Assembly: GCF_029868385.1 (NCBI RefSeq)
Contig: NZ_JARWNX010000064.1
Coordinates: 410,012 to 474,011, forward strand
Reading direction: 5' to 3'
Source: Nocardia cyriacigeorgica
GTDB taxonomy: Bacteria > Actinomycetota > Actinomycetes > Mycobacteriales > Mycobacteriaceae
DNA: 64,000 nucleotides
In this document: positions 16,269 to 25,058 of the stretch, in pieces
Position numbering within the stretch: position 1 is the first letter of the stretch
Layout of the letters: the number at the start of each line of letters is the position of its first letter
Position numbers and translations under genes: made by a program
Notes under the pieces: model-generated
Told to the model about the DNA's origin: nothing
What the model saw: the letters and a program-made list of their open reading frames with translations, nothing else
The model's database searches: none

Positions 16269-16826
16269 ATGCTCGAACTCGCAATCCTCGGGCTGCTCCT
16301 CGAATCGCCCATGCACGGTTACGAGCTGCGTAAACGGCTGACGGGCCTGCTCGGCGCGTTTCGGGCCTTCTCCTACGGGTCGCTCTATCCGACACTGCGT
16401 CGAATGCAGGCGGATGGGTTGCTCGCGGAGGAGATCCCGGCCGGTGCGACCACACGTCGCGCCCGGCGGGTCTACCAGCTGACTCCGGCCGGGCGGGAGC
16501 GCTTCAACGAGCTCCTGGCCGACACCGGACCGCAGAACTACACCGACGACGGCTTCGGCGTTCATCTCGCCTTCTTCAGCCGCACCCCCGCGGAAGCGCG
16601 GATGCGGATCCTCGAGGGCAGGCGGCGTCAGGTCGAGGAGCGCCGAGAGGGGCTTAGGGAAGCGATCAAGAAGGCGAGTGGCTCGCTGGATCGCTACACC
16701 CGCCAGCTCCATCAACTCGGACTCGAATCAAGCGAGCGCGAAGTGCGCTGGCTCAACGAGTTGATTGCGGCGGAGCAATCGACGAAGGCGGCACCACAGA
16801 AAGAGGGAAATACCGGCCATGAGTGA
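16269..16826 (+). CDS. PadR family transcriptional regulator (Rv0047c-like)
   Basis: Encodes 185 residues. The winged helix-turn-helix (~1-85) has the PadR signature MLELAILGLLLESPMHGYEL, the SLYPTLRRMQADGLL recognition segment and RRARRVYQLTPAGRERF. A C-terminal helical dimerisation region follows. GGGGGTGA precedes the ATG. The last 8 bases overlap the start of ino1, so the two genes are translationally coupled. The same pairing exists in mycobacteria (Rv0047c-Rv0046c), where the regulator is a good candidate for controlling inositol synthesis. Confidence 0.92.
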   Translation: MLELAILGLLLESPMHGYELRKRLTGLLGAFRAFSYGSLYPTLRRMQADGLLAEEIPAGATTRRARRVYQLTPAGRERFNELLADTGPQNYTDDGFGVHLAFFSRTPAEARMRILEGRRRQVEERREGLREAIKKASGSLDRYTRQLHQLGLESSEREVRWLNELIAAEQSTKAAPQKEGNTGHE

Positions 16827-17916
16827 TGTCAAAGCTGCTGAGAGCGCAACCGAGGTTCGCGTCGCCATCGTAGGTGTGGGCAACTGCGCATCCTCGCTGG
16901 TCCAGGGCGTTCAGTACTACAAGGACGCGGACGAGACCGCGACCGTTCCCGGTCTGATGCACGTCAAGTTCGGCCGCTATCACGTGCGCGATGTGAAGTT
17001 CGTCGCCGCATTCGACGTCGACGCCAAGAAGGTCGGCTTCGACCTGTCCGAGGCGATCTTCGCCAGCGAGAACAACACCATCAAGATCTCCGACGTACCG
17101 CCCAGCGACGTCGTGGTGCAGCGCGGCCCGACCCTCGACGGCATCGGCAAGTACTACGCCGAGACCATCGAGGTCTCCGAAGCCGAGCCGGTCGACGTGG
17201 TCAAGGCACTGAAGGACGCGAAGGTCGACGTCCTGGTCTCCTACCTGCCCGTCGGCTCCGAAGAGGCCGACAAGTTCTACGCGCAGTGCGCCATCGACGC
17301 GGGCGTCGCCTTCGTCAACGCGCTGCCGGTGTTCATCGCCTCCGACCCGGAATGGGCCGACAAGTTCACCAAGGCCGGTGTGCCGATCGTCGGTGACGAC
17401 ATCAAGAGCCAGGTCGGCGCCACCATCACCCACCGGGTGATGGCCAAGCTGTTCGAGGACCGCGGTGTGCAGCTCGACCGCACCATGCAGCTCAATGTCG
17501 GCGGCAACATGGACTTCAAGAACATGCTCGAGCGTGAGCGTCTGGAGTCGAAGAAGATCTCCAAGACCCAGGCCGTCACCAGCAACCTGAAGAAGGAACT
17601 GGGCGCCAACGATGTGCACATCGGCCCGTCCGATCACGTCGGCTGGCTCGACGACCGCAAATGGGCCTATGTGCGCCTCGAGGGCCGTGCCTTCGGTGAC
17701 GTGCCGCTGAACCTGGAGTACAAGCTCGAGGTGTGGGACTCGCCGAACTCGGCGGGCATCATCATCGACGCGGTGCGCGCGGCCAAGATCGCCAAGGACC
17801 GCGGCATCGGCGGACCCGTCATCCCGGCCTCGGCCTACCTGATGAAGTCCCCGCCGCAGCAGCTGGCCGACGATGTGGCCCGCACCCAGCTGGAAGCGTT
17901 CATCATCGAAGCCTGA
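16819..17916 (+). CDS. ino1: L-myo-inositol-1-phosphate synthase
   Basis: Encodes 365 residues. It converts D-glucose 6-phosphate to 1L-myo-inositol 1-phosphate in an NAD-dependent isomerisation, the first step toward phosphatidylinositol, mannosides, lipoarabinomannan and mycothiol. Visible features are the Rossmann motif VGVGNCASSLVQG (~16-28), VAAFDVDAKKVG, NALPVFIASDPEW, GDDIKSQVGAT and the catalytic-domain stretch LNVGGNMDFKNM, all typical of the short actinobacterial form. The ATG at 16819 is preceded by AGAGGGAAA and overlaps the PadR stop. A strong hairpin follows the gene. Confidence 0.97.
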   Translation: MSDVKAAESATEVRVAIVGVGNCASSLVQGVQYYKDADETATVPGLMHVKFGRYHVRDVKFVAAFDVDAKKVGFDLSEAIFASENNTIKISDVPPSDVVVQRGPTLDGIGKYYAETIEVSEAEPVDVVKALKDAKVDVLVSYLPVGSEEADKFYAQCAIDAGVAFVNALPVFIASDPEWADKFTKAGVPIVGDDIKSQVGATITHRVMAKLFEDRGVQLDRTMQLNVGGNMDFKNMLERERLESKKISKTQAVTSNLKKELGANDVHIGPSDHVGWLDDRKWAYVRLEGRAFGDVPLNLEYKLEVWDSPNSAGIIIDAVRAAKIAKDRGIGGPVIPASAYLMKSPPQQLADDVARTQLEAFIIEA

Positions 17917-17937
17917 TCCTGCGGGTCGAGACAAACA

Positions 17938-17973
17938 AGAAGCCGGTCGGAGGGATTCCTCCGACCGGCTTCT
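17938..17973. terminator. strong bidirectional terminator after ino1
   Basis: A perfect 16-bp stem (17938-17953 with 17958-17973) closes on a GATT loop. It sits between ino1 and the convergent GyrI-like gene. The stem ends AGAAG/CTTCT, giving short A and T tracts on the two sides, so it should work in both directions. Confidence 0.9.
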
Positions 17974-17985
17974 CTGTGGCCGCGC

Positions 17986-18411
17986 TCAGTCGAGGGAGAC
18001 GTAGACCTCCACCGAGGTCGGGCCGGTGTAGCGCTCGATCTCGGCGGCGTGGGAGCGGGTGATGGTGCCGGCGCTCTCGGCTTTGCGTACCTGCGCCCAT
18101 GCGGTGCGTAGCAGGTCGTAGGGCTTGTCGGAGACGACGAACTTGGCGAACCGGCCGCCGGGCACGCGGGTCACCACATCGCCGGCGTCCATGTCGTCCA
18201 TCGACCCCACCTCGTAGCCGAGTACGGCGACGGCGTGATCGTTCTGGCCGATATAGGCCGCGACCCGTGGCACGTTCTTCTCCCTGACCAGGTATCGGTC
18301 CCAGGTGAAGTTCACCAGGTCGAGGTCGCGGGCGGCGACCTCGCGTCCGGCCAGCGGGACGGTGAGTCCGGCGACCAGGCTTTCGTCGAGGGTGACTATT
18401 TCGAAGTCCAC
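17986..18411 (-). CDS. GyrI-like effector-binding domain protein (second of two)
   Basis: Encodes 141 residues from GTG 18411. It is a stand-alone GyrI-like/SOUL-type small-molecule binding domain: ESLVAGLTVPLAG at the N-terminus, NDHAVAVLGYEV, DVVTRVPGGRFAKFVVS and a closing ERYTGPTSVEVYVSL strand. These domains bind drugs or metabolites in AraC/MerR regulators, or act alone. It follows a paralogue by ten bases and starts with the same GTG-Asp-Phe. No DNA-binding part is present. Confidence 0.8.
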   Translation of the reverse strand: MDFEIVTLDESLVAGLTVPLAGREVAARDLDLVNFTWDRYLVREKNVPRVAAYIGQNDHAVAVLGYEVGSMDDMDAGDVVTRVPGGRFAKFVVSDKPYDLLRTAWAQVRKAESAGTITRSHAAEIERYTGPTSVEVYVSLD

Positions 18412-18421
18412 AGCGTCGTTC

Positions 18422-18880
18422 CTACCCGTCCACCGAATCGTCTGCCAGCGCCACGAAGACCTCGACCGTCCGGTTGTCGGGGTAGCGCTCGAAATCGCCT
18501 GTGTAGGAACGTTCCAGCCGACCGGCGGCCTCGGCGTCCCAGATCGCGCGCCATACCGTGACGACCGTATCGCCGAGGTCGTCGCCGCTGAGGACGAACC
18601 GGGCGAACTTGCCCGCGGGGATGCGCGCGAGCACGTCACCGGGTAGCAGGTCGTCGAGGGTGCGGCATTTGTAGCCGACGATATGGGTCAGATACGAGTT
18701 GATCTCGGGTGCGTGGTCGACGAACGCGCTCGCCGGCGGGCCGGGCAGCGCCCGCGCCAGATTGCGCTTCCACGCTTCCTCGACCTTGGTGCGCCGCGGC
18801 CCCTCCACAGCCAATGCCGGGCTGCGGAGCACGGTTCCCGCCACCAATGTCTCTTGGCGGTCAACGACATTGAAATCCAC
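18422..18880 (-). CDS. GyrI-like effector-binding domain protein (first of two)
   Basis: Encodes 152 residues from GTG 18880 (MDFNVVDRQETLVAGTVL). The pattern parallels the downstream paralogue: INSYLTHIVGYKCRTLDDL, DVLARIPAGKFARFVLSG, DFERYPDNRTVEVFVAL. It is a cytoplasmic single-domain protein expected to bind a small hydrophobic ligand. The pair forms a two-gene operon facing ino1. The ligand is unknown. Confidence 0.8.
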   Translation of the reverse strand: MDFNVVDRQETLVAGTVLRSPALAVEGPRRTKVEEAWKRNLARALPGPPASAFVDHAPEINSYLTHIVGYKCRTLDDLLPGDVLARIPAGKFARFVLSGDDLGDTVVTVWRAIWDAEAAGRLERSYTGDFERYPDNRTVEVFVALADDSVDG

Positions 18881-19151
18881 CGGCGTAGCCCCTATTTCTC
18901 GTCTGTCGTTCAGTTGGCGGCACGCGCCGGGCCCTCCGCTCGTGCCGCGGTGTTCGTTCGGCGGCGCTCCCCGGCTACTGCGTGGGCACGCAGGCTACCG
19001 CCTGTGGGCCGCTGTTCGCACCGCTGTCGTGTCGCTCGTTCGCTCATCCTTCCGCATCGTGCCAGCGGCGTCGGCGTCGGCCCGTCGCCGCCGCCGCGGT
19101 CACGCTCTCACCCTGGCAAACGATGCTGCCATGCCGAGCGTTCCCCCGGTG

Positions 19152-21467
19152 TCATCCCGGCACCGGAATCACGATTCCTGGCAGGATCTCCACCTGTCGC
19201 GGCGGCGGTGGGGGCGGCGGCGGTGGCGGCTGCGGCGGGAAGATGACGATCGGTTCCTCCGGTTCCGGCGCCGGCTGCTGCGGCGCAGGGGGAATGAAGA
19301 TCTCCGGGCCGCGCGGCTGCTCACCGGGCGGCGGATTGAGGATGTCGTAGGGCCCGCCGGACTGCTGCTGTGGCGGCCCGGCCGGGATGATCGGCAGCCC
19401 GGAACCGCCCTCCGGTACCGGGAAACTCTCGGCCGCAGTGCCGTCCAGTGCGCCGTCCATGGTCTGTTTCCAGATATCGGAGGGCAGCCCCGATCCGTAG
19501 ATGCGACCGCCACCGGCCGAACGGATCGGCTGGGAATGCTCGGTCCCCACCCAGACCGCCGTCGACAGCGACGGAGTGAAGCCGACCATCCAGGCGTCCT
19601 TGTTCTCACCGGTGTCGCCGAGCTGGGTGGTGCCGGTCTTGGCGGCCGATGGCCGGCCGTCGAGGGCATGTCCGTTGGAGTAGGCCGCGATGGGCAGCAT
19701 GGCCTGGGTGGTGCGATCGGCGATGGCGTTGGGGAAGCGCTGTTCGCCGGGCGGCAGCTGCTGGCCGACCTGATGTTCCGGTGCGCCGCGGTCGAGCAGG
19801 ACGCGGCCGGTGCCGGTCACCACCCGCTGCACGAAATAGGGCTGGTGATACATACCGGACGCCGCGATCGTCGCGTACGCCGAGGCCATATCGATCGGGC
19901 GCACCTGGTACACACCGAGCACGATCGACGGTGCGGGCGGTCCACCGTTCTCACTCAGCGACAGGCCCGCCACACCGGGAATCTGCTCCGGGATGCCCGC
20001 CTGGTGCGCGGCGTCGGCGATCGCCTGCGGTCCGTTGAACATCGACTGGGTGAGCCGGTAGAAGCTGGTATTGAGCGAACGTTTGAACGCTTCGGACAGC
20101 GAACAGGTGCCGCAGGATTCGTTCTCCACATTGCGCACCAGCACATCGTTGACCTGCACCGGTGAACTGTCGAACTGCTTGGCCATCGAGATGCCCTGGC
20201 GTTGGGCGGCCAGTACGGCGAAGGTCTTGAACGCCGAACCCGTCTGCACCGGCGCCTGCGCGAAATCGAATCCGACACCATCGGCCCCGCCGTAGTAGGC
20301 CCGCACCGCACCGGATCGCGGATCGATCGACACCACCGCGGTGCGCAGATCCGGCGGCTGACCTTCCATCGCGTCCTGCGCCGCCGCGACCGCCGCCTGC
20401 TGTGCCTTCGGCTCGATGGTCGTGGTGATCTGGAGCGCGCCGGTGTTCAGCTCGTGTTCGGAGATACCGGAGGCGAGCAGTTCGCGCAGCACCTGGGTGC
20501 GGATCAGGCCTTCGGGGCCGCGGGCGGCGCCGTCGTCGGCGACCTCGGCGATCGGGATGATCTGCGGGAAGGTCGCCGTCTCGCGGTCGGTGCGGTTGAG
20601 CACCCCCATCTCGACCATGCCGTCGAGCACGTACTTCCAGCGCGCCTTCAGGTCCTCGAGGTGGGTTTCCGGGTCGAGGATCGACGGCGAGCGCACCAGC
20701 GCGGCGAGCACGGCGCCTTCGGCCAGGGTCAGTTCGGGGACCGGCTTGTTGAAATAGGCCTTCGCCGCCGCCGCGATACCGTAGGCGCCGCGACCGTAGT
20801 AGATGGTGTTGAGGTAGGCGGCGAGGATGTCGTCCTTACTCCATTCCCGCGCCATCTTCGCGGCGATCACCAGCTCACGCATCTTCCTGGTGACCGTGCG
20901 CTCGGAACCGAGGAAGGCGTTCTTCACATACTGCTGGGTGATGGTCGAACCGCCACCCGCGTTCTCCTTGCCGAGCAAGTTGTCGCGCGCGGCCCGCAGG
21001 AAGCCGGGGATCGAATAGCCGGGGTTGGTGTAGAAATTGCGGTCCTCGGCCGAGATCACCGCATTGCGCACCGGTACCGGCACCTCCGCGAGTGGGACCG
21101 GGGTGCGGTTGCCTTCGGGTGGGACGACTTTCGCGATCACCGTGGTGCCGTCGGCGGCCACGATGGTGGCGATCTGGTTGGTGCGCATCGCCGCGGGTGA
21201 GGGGATCTCCGCACTCCAGTAGAACAGCGCCATCAGCAGCGCTGGCACCGCGATGAAGATGACGAACAGGGCGAGGATCAGTCTGCGGATGCGTTTGCCG
21301 CGACCGGAACGGGGCCGGTCGGCATCGGGTTCGCCATCCCTTCCGGTACGGCCGCCGCCCTCGTCGGACTTGCCGACGCGCGGGTTGAATCCGCTGATCG
21401 AGGCATACTCCGGCTCCGGGGATCGGCCGCGGGTAGTGCGCGGTCGCCGGTCACGAAACGAGCTCAC
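19152..21467 (-). CDS. class A penicillin-binding protein (PonA paralogue)
   Basis: Encodes 771 residues from GTG 21467, six bases after GGGAGGAG; the ATG at 21473 abuts that site. A charged ~60-residue N-terminus is followed by a membrane helix (LILALFVIFIAVPALLMALF, ~63-85). The GT51 domain has EDRNFYTNPG, GGGSTITQQYVKNAF and RKMRELVIAAKMARE. The transpeptidase domain has SAFK (~413), SLNTSFY and KTGTTQLG (~609). The C-terminus is Pro-rich with a run of prolines and ends QVEILPGIVIPVPG, the same tail as PonA1. It is a bifunctional peptidoglycan synthase, probably from duplication of ponA1 but with a much shorter cytoplasmic part. Confidence 0.95.
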   Translation of the reverse strand: MSSFRDRRPRTTRGRSPEPEYASISGFNPRVGKSDEGGGRTGRDGEPDADRPRSGRGKRIRRLILALFVIFIAVPALLMALFYWSAEIPSPAAMRTNQIATIVAADGTTVIAKVVPPEGNRTPVPLAEVPVPVRNAVISAEDRNFYTNPGYSIPGFLRAARDNLLGKENAGGGSTITQQYVKNAFLGSERTVTRKMRELVIAAKMAREWSKDDILAAYLNTIYYGRGAYGIAAAAKAYFNKPVPELTLAEGAVLAALVRSPSILDPETHLEDLKARWKYVLDGMVEMGVLNRTDRETATFPQIIPIAEVADDGAARGPEGLIRTQVLRELLASGISEHELNTGALQITTTIEPKAQQAAVAAAQDAMEGQPPDLRTAVVSIDPRSGAVRAYYGGADGVGFDFAQAPVQTGSAFKTFAVLAAQRQGISMAKQFDSSPVQVNDVLVRNVENESCGTCSLSEAFKRSLNTSFYRLTQSMFNGPQAIADAAHQAGIPEQIPGVAGLSLSENGGPPAPSIVLGVYQVRPIDMASAYATIAASGMYHQPYFVQRVVTGTGRVLLDRGAPEHQVGQQLPPGEQRFPNAIADRTTQAMLPIAAYSNGHALDGRPSAAKTGTTQLGDTGENKDAWMVGFTPSLSTAVWVGTEHSQPIRSAGGGRIYGSGLPSDIWKQTMDGALDGTAAESFPVPEGGSGLPIIPAGPPQQQSGGPYDILNPPPGEQPRGPEIFIPPAPQQPAPEPEEPIVIFPPQPPPPPPPPPPRQVEILPGIVIPVPG

Positions 21468-21664
21468 GATCATCTCCTCCCGGAGCGTCGGTAAAACTCA
21501 GAGACCCCACCGTCTGATGACAGCGTCGCCGAACTCCACCCGCCCGGGGACCGGAAACGGGCACAGACTTACCTCGCCAAGCATAGCTGGACGGTAACTA
21601 GCCGAGGGTTTGCTGTGCCGCGACCGCGCCGGTGCCGCCATCGGGGGATCGGCGCCGCCCGGAC

Positions 21665-22558
21665 TCAGCTCTTGACGCCGCCCGCGGTGAGACCGGAGAT
21701 GATGCGCCGCTGGAACAGCAGCACCATGATCACCAGCGGAATCGTCACCAGCGTGCCCGCCGCCATGATCGAGGCGTACGGCTGGACCAGCGGATTGTTA
21801 CCGGAGAACCCGGCGATCGCGACCGTGACGGGTTTGGTCGACTCGCTGGAGAGCAGCCGGGCCAGCAGGTACTCGTTGACGGCCGCGATGAACGCCAGGA
21901 TCGCGGTCGTGAACACCGCCGGTGCCGCCAGCGGCAGCATGACCAGCCGGAACGCCTGCATCTTGGTGGCGCCGTCGATGCGGGCCGCCTCCTCGAGTTC
22001 CCATGGCAGCTCGGCGAAGAACGCGGCGAGGATGTAGACCGTCATCGGCAGCACGAAGGAGATGTTCGGGATGATCATCGCCTGGTACTTGCCGATCCAG
22101 CCCAGATCGGTGAACAGCTGGAACAGCGGCGTGACCAGCACGACCACCGGGAACATCGACGCGCTCAGGATCAGCCCGGACACCAGGTACTTACCGCGGA
22201 AGGTCAGCCGCGCCAGCGCGTACGCCGCCAGCACGCCGAGCACCAACGCGATGACCGTGGTGATCGAACCGATGATGACACTGTTGATCATCGCCTTGCC
22301 GAAGTCGTTACCGCGACTGGTGTCGAACACATCGCGGAAGTTCTCCAGCGTCACATGCGTCGGCCACGGCGTGTTCTCGAAGGTGTAGCGCGGATCGCGG
22401 AACGCGGTGACCGCCATCCAATAGAACGGGCCGAGCCCCCACACCAGCACGATCAGCGCGCCCACGTACAGCCGGGCCGAGCCGAGCCTGCGCGTCCACG
22501 GCACATTCCCGGTGACGTTCGCGGCGGGCTTCTCTTTCGTCGTCGTCGCGGCCATCAT
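21665..22558 (-). CDS. sugar ABC transporter permease, MalG/SugB type
   Basis: Encodes 297 residues with six predicted membrane helices, beginning LYVGALIVLVWGLGPFYWMAV. The permease EAA loop is ELEEAARIDGATKMQAFRLVMLPLA. The start ATG at 22558 overlaps the stop of the upstream permease (ATGA); the next codon is also ATG. It forms the second half of the channel with the preceding gene and serves the lipoprotein receptor two genes upstream. Gene order and sequence resemble the trehalose/maltose importers ThuEFG and MusEFG. No ATPase gene follows in the operon. Confidence 0.92.
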   Translation of the reverse strand: MMAATTTKEKPAANVTGNVPWTRRLGSARLYVGALIVLVWGLGPFYWMAVTAFRDPRYTFENTPWPTHVTLENFRDVFDTSRGNDFGKAMINSVIIGSITTVIALVLGVLAAYALARLTFRGKYLVSGLILSASMFPVVVLVTPLFQLFTDLGWIGKYQAMIIPNISFVLPMTVYILAAFFAELPWELEEAARIDGATKMQAFRLVMLPLAAPAVFTTAILAFIAAVNEYLLARLLSSESTKPVTVAIAGFSGNNPLVQPYASIMAAGTLVTIPLVIMVLLFQRRIISGLTAGGVKS

Positions 22559-23595
22559 GCCTTCCGCTGCTCTTCCTGGGTGCGGACCGCATTCGCGCCC
22601 AACACCTTCACCAGCACGAACGCCACCGCGAAGATCATCAGGAAGGTGATCGTCGACAGTGCGGCGGCACTGTTGGGACCTTGTCGGACCTGCTCGACCA
22701 CCAGCATCGAGATGGTGCGGGTGGCGGGGTTGTCGGCGGTCATGATCGCGGGCAGGTCGTACATGCGCAGCGCATCCATGGTGCGGAACAGCACCGCGAC
22801 CAGCAGTGCGGGCTTGAGCAGCGGCAGCGTGATGTGCACGAAGCGCTGCCAGGCCGAGGCGCCGTCGACCCGCGCGGCCTCGTAGACGTCGTTCGGGATC
22901 ACTTGCAGACCGGCCAGCAGCAGCAGCGCCATGAACGGCGTCGTCTTCCACACATCGGCCGCGATCACCGCGAACCGGGCGGGCCATTCGTCGGAGGTCC
23001 ACAGGATGCCGGTACCGAGCACGCGGTTGACGACACCGTCGTACTGGAACATGAACTCCCACAGCCGCGCCGTCACCGCGGTGGGGATCGCCCACGGGAT
23101 GAGCACGGCCGCACGCAGCAGCGCCCGGCCCTTGAAGGTCTTACCCATCACCACGGCCATGGCGAGGCCGAGGATCACCTCGAGTGACACGGTGACCACG
23201 GTCAGGAACAGCGTGACGCCCACCGCGAGCCAGAACTGCGAACCCAGATTGCCGGTCGGGCAGTCGACGGTGCCGGTCGCGGTCTCGCACTGCTGGAACA
23301 GCCAATGCGTGTAGTTGGACAGTCCGGCGCTGCCACCTTCGATGAACATCCCGGTTTCGGGATCGATACCGCCGGAATCCTGTTGGAACGACATCCACAG
23401 CGCCCGGAACACCGGGTAGCCGATGACGACGGCGAGCGCGATCAGCACCGGCGCGACGAACATCCACGCCTTGCCCGACAGCCGCAGCTCATCGGCGATT
23501 ACCGCGCCGAAGCCGCGCTTCTTACGCGGTGGTTCGCCCGCATCGTCCGTGCGCCGCCGTTGCACGGCCGTACCCGTTCCCGAAGGATCCGACAC
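22555..23595 (-). CDS. sugar ABC transporter permease, MalF/SugA type
   Basis: Encodes 346 residues from GTG 23595 with GAGAGG upstream. A basic cytoplasmic N-terminus (RRRTDDAGEPPRKKRG) precedes the first helix (AWMFVAPVLIALAVVIGYPV); the family's large periplasmic loop follows, then further helices and the EAA loop YEAARVDGASAWQRFVHITLPLL. It pairs with the MalG-type permease downstream to carry a sugar, probably trehalose or maltodextrin, across the inner membrane. Confidence 0.92.
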   Translation of the reverse strand: MSDPSGTGTAVQRRRTDDAGEPPRKKRGFGAVIADELRLSGKAWMFVAPVLIALAVVIGYPVFRALWMSFQQDSGGIDPETGMFIEGGSAGLSNYTHWLFQQCETATGTVDCPTGNLGSQFWLAVGVTLFLTVVTVSLEVILGLAMAVVMGKTFKGRALLRAAVLIPWAIPTAVTARLWEFMFQYDGVVNRVLGTGILWTSDEWPARFAVIAADVWKTTPFMALLLLAGLQVIPNDVYEAARVDGASAWQRFVHITLPLLKPALLVAVLFRTMDALRMYDLPAIMTADNPATRTISMLVVEQVRQGPNSAAALSTITFLMIFAVAFVLVKVLGANAVRTQEEQRKA

Positions 23596-23642
23596 CGTTT
23601 ACCTCTCCTGTTTCGGCTGGTCGGGTCCGTCCGAACGTCCCG

Positions 23643-24938
23643 CTAACCGGCCGCCTCGATGCCTTTTTGCATGCCGATGATCGCATCGTCCACGGTCTTC
23701 TCGCGCTTCAGGGCGGCGAAGGCATTGTCCCGGATGGCCTTCGACACCGCCGGGTAGAACGGGGTCACCGGCCGCGGCACCGCATTGGAGATCGAATCCT
23801 TGAGTGCGGGCAGGTACGGCATCTTGGCGATCAGGGCCGGATCGTCGTACATCGATTCGCGCACCGAGGGCAGCGCACCGGAGGCGACGATGTGCTGGGC
23901 GTCCTCACTGATCAGGAAGCGGAGGAAGTCGAGCGCGGTGGCCTTGTTCTTGGAGAAGGCGCTGATCGCGGCGTTGTAGCCGCCGAGGGTGGAGGCGCCG
24001 ATTCCGGTCTCACCCGGCAGCGGGGCGACGGCGAAGCGGTCCTTCACGGCCGAGGATTCCGATCCGGCGTCACCGTAGGTGGACGGCCAGGAGCGCAGGA
24101 ACATCAGCTTGCCCTGGGTGAACGCGGCGCCGCTCTCGGTCTCGGTGAAGGTGATCGCCTCCTCCGGGATGTCACCGCGATCGTAGGCCTCGACCAGCTT
24201 GCCGAGACCCGCGCGCGCCTGCGGACTGTCCACGGTCGGGGTCTTGCCGTCGGCGCCGACGAAGGTGCCGCCGTAGGCGTTGATCACCTCGGCGGTGTTC
24301 ACCGTCAGGCCCTCGTAGTTCTTGAGCTGACCGGCATAGCAGCCGATGTTGTTGTCCCGTGCGATATTGCACATGCCGAGCATCTCGTCCCAGGTCTTGG
24401 GCGGGTTCGGCACCAGGTCGGAGCGGTAGAACAGCAGACCGCCGTTGGTGTTGCGCGGTGCGGCGTAGAGCGTGTTGTTGTAGGTGGCGCTGGCGACGGT
24501 CGGCGGCAGCAGCGCCGAGGTGTCGATGGCGAAGGAATCCTTCAGCGGCTGGATCCAGCCCTTGGCCGCGAACTCCGCGGTCCACGGCACGTCCATCGCG
24601 AAGACGTCGTAGTCGGCGGACTTGGAGCGCATGTGCTCGACCAGGTCGTCGTACTGCTGGGAGGCGTCGTTGGACTGTTCCTTGTAGGTCACCTGCTCAT
24701 CCGGGTGGGCCGCGTTCCACCGGTCGATGAGCTGTTTGACGACACCCGTCTCGGTGGTGTCCTTGCCCTCGACGTAGGTGATGGGCCCGCGTCCGGTGAG
24801 GTTCTCACTGGTCGGGTTGCCGCCGTTGTCGCTCGTGCACGCGGTGGCGAAGGTCGCGGTCAGCAGTGCGGCCGAGGCCACGGCGAGCGCGGCGCGTGGC
24901 ACCAGTGCGGCACGTAGGGACACCTTCTTCAAAGCCAT
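23643..24938 (-). CDS. sugar ABC transporter substrate-binding lipoprotein
   Basis: Encodes 431 residues from ATG 24938, with GGAG eight bases upstream. The signal sequence ends at FATACTSDN, a lipobox-like site that would anchor Cys to lipid. The mature part is a family 1 extracellular receptor: YKEQSNDASQQYDDLVEHM, FAMDVPWTAEFAAKGWI, NGGLLFYRSDLV, NYEGLTVN, GYNAAISAFSKNKATALDFLRFL. It resembles trehalose/maltose receptors (LpqY, MusE, ThuE). It is the first gene of a three-gene importer operon; specificity is inferred from overall pattern only. Confidence 0.9.
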   Translation of the reverse strand: MALKKVSLRAALVPRAALAVASAALLTATFATACTSDNGGNPTSENLTGRGPITYVEGKDTTETGVVKQLIDRWNAAHPDEQVTYKEQSNDASQQYDDLVEHMRSKSADYDVFAMDVPWTAEFAAKGWIQPLKDSFAIDTSALLPPTVASATYNNTLYAAPRNTNGGLLFYRSDLVPNPPKTWDEMLGMCNIARDNNIGCYAGQLKNYEGLTVNTAEVINAYGGTFVGADGKTPTVDSPQARAGLGKLVEAYDRGDIPEEAITFTETESGAAFTQGKLMFLRSWPSTYGDAGSESSAVKDRFAVAPLPGETGIGASTLGGYNAAISAFSKNKATALDFLRFLISEDAQHIVASGALPSVRESMYDDPALIAKMPYLPALKDSISNAVPRPVTPFYPAVSKAIRDNAFAALKREKTVDDAIIGMQKGIEAAG

Positions 24939-25058
24939 CGCGGAAACTCCAAGGTCGAGACGTGAGCGGCAGCACACCCGGCGGTGCACCTGGCAACATA
25001 CCTGTTGATCATCCGACGCGCCCGACCGTGTCGGTCGGTGTGCCTAGGCTGGACGGCG

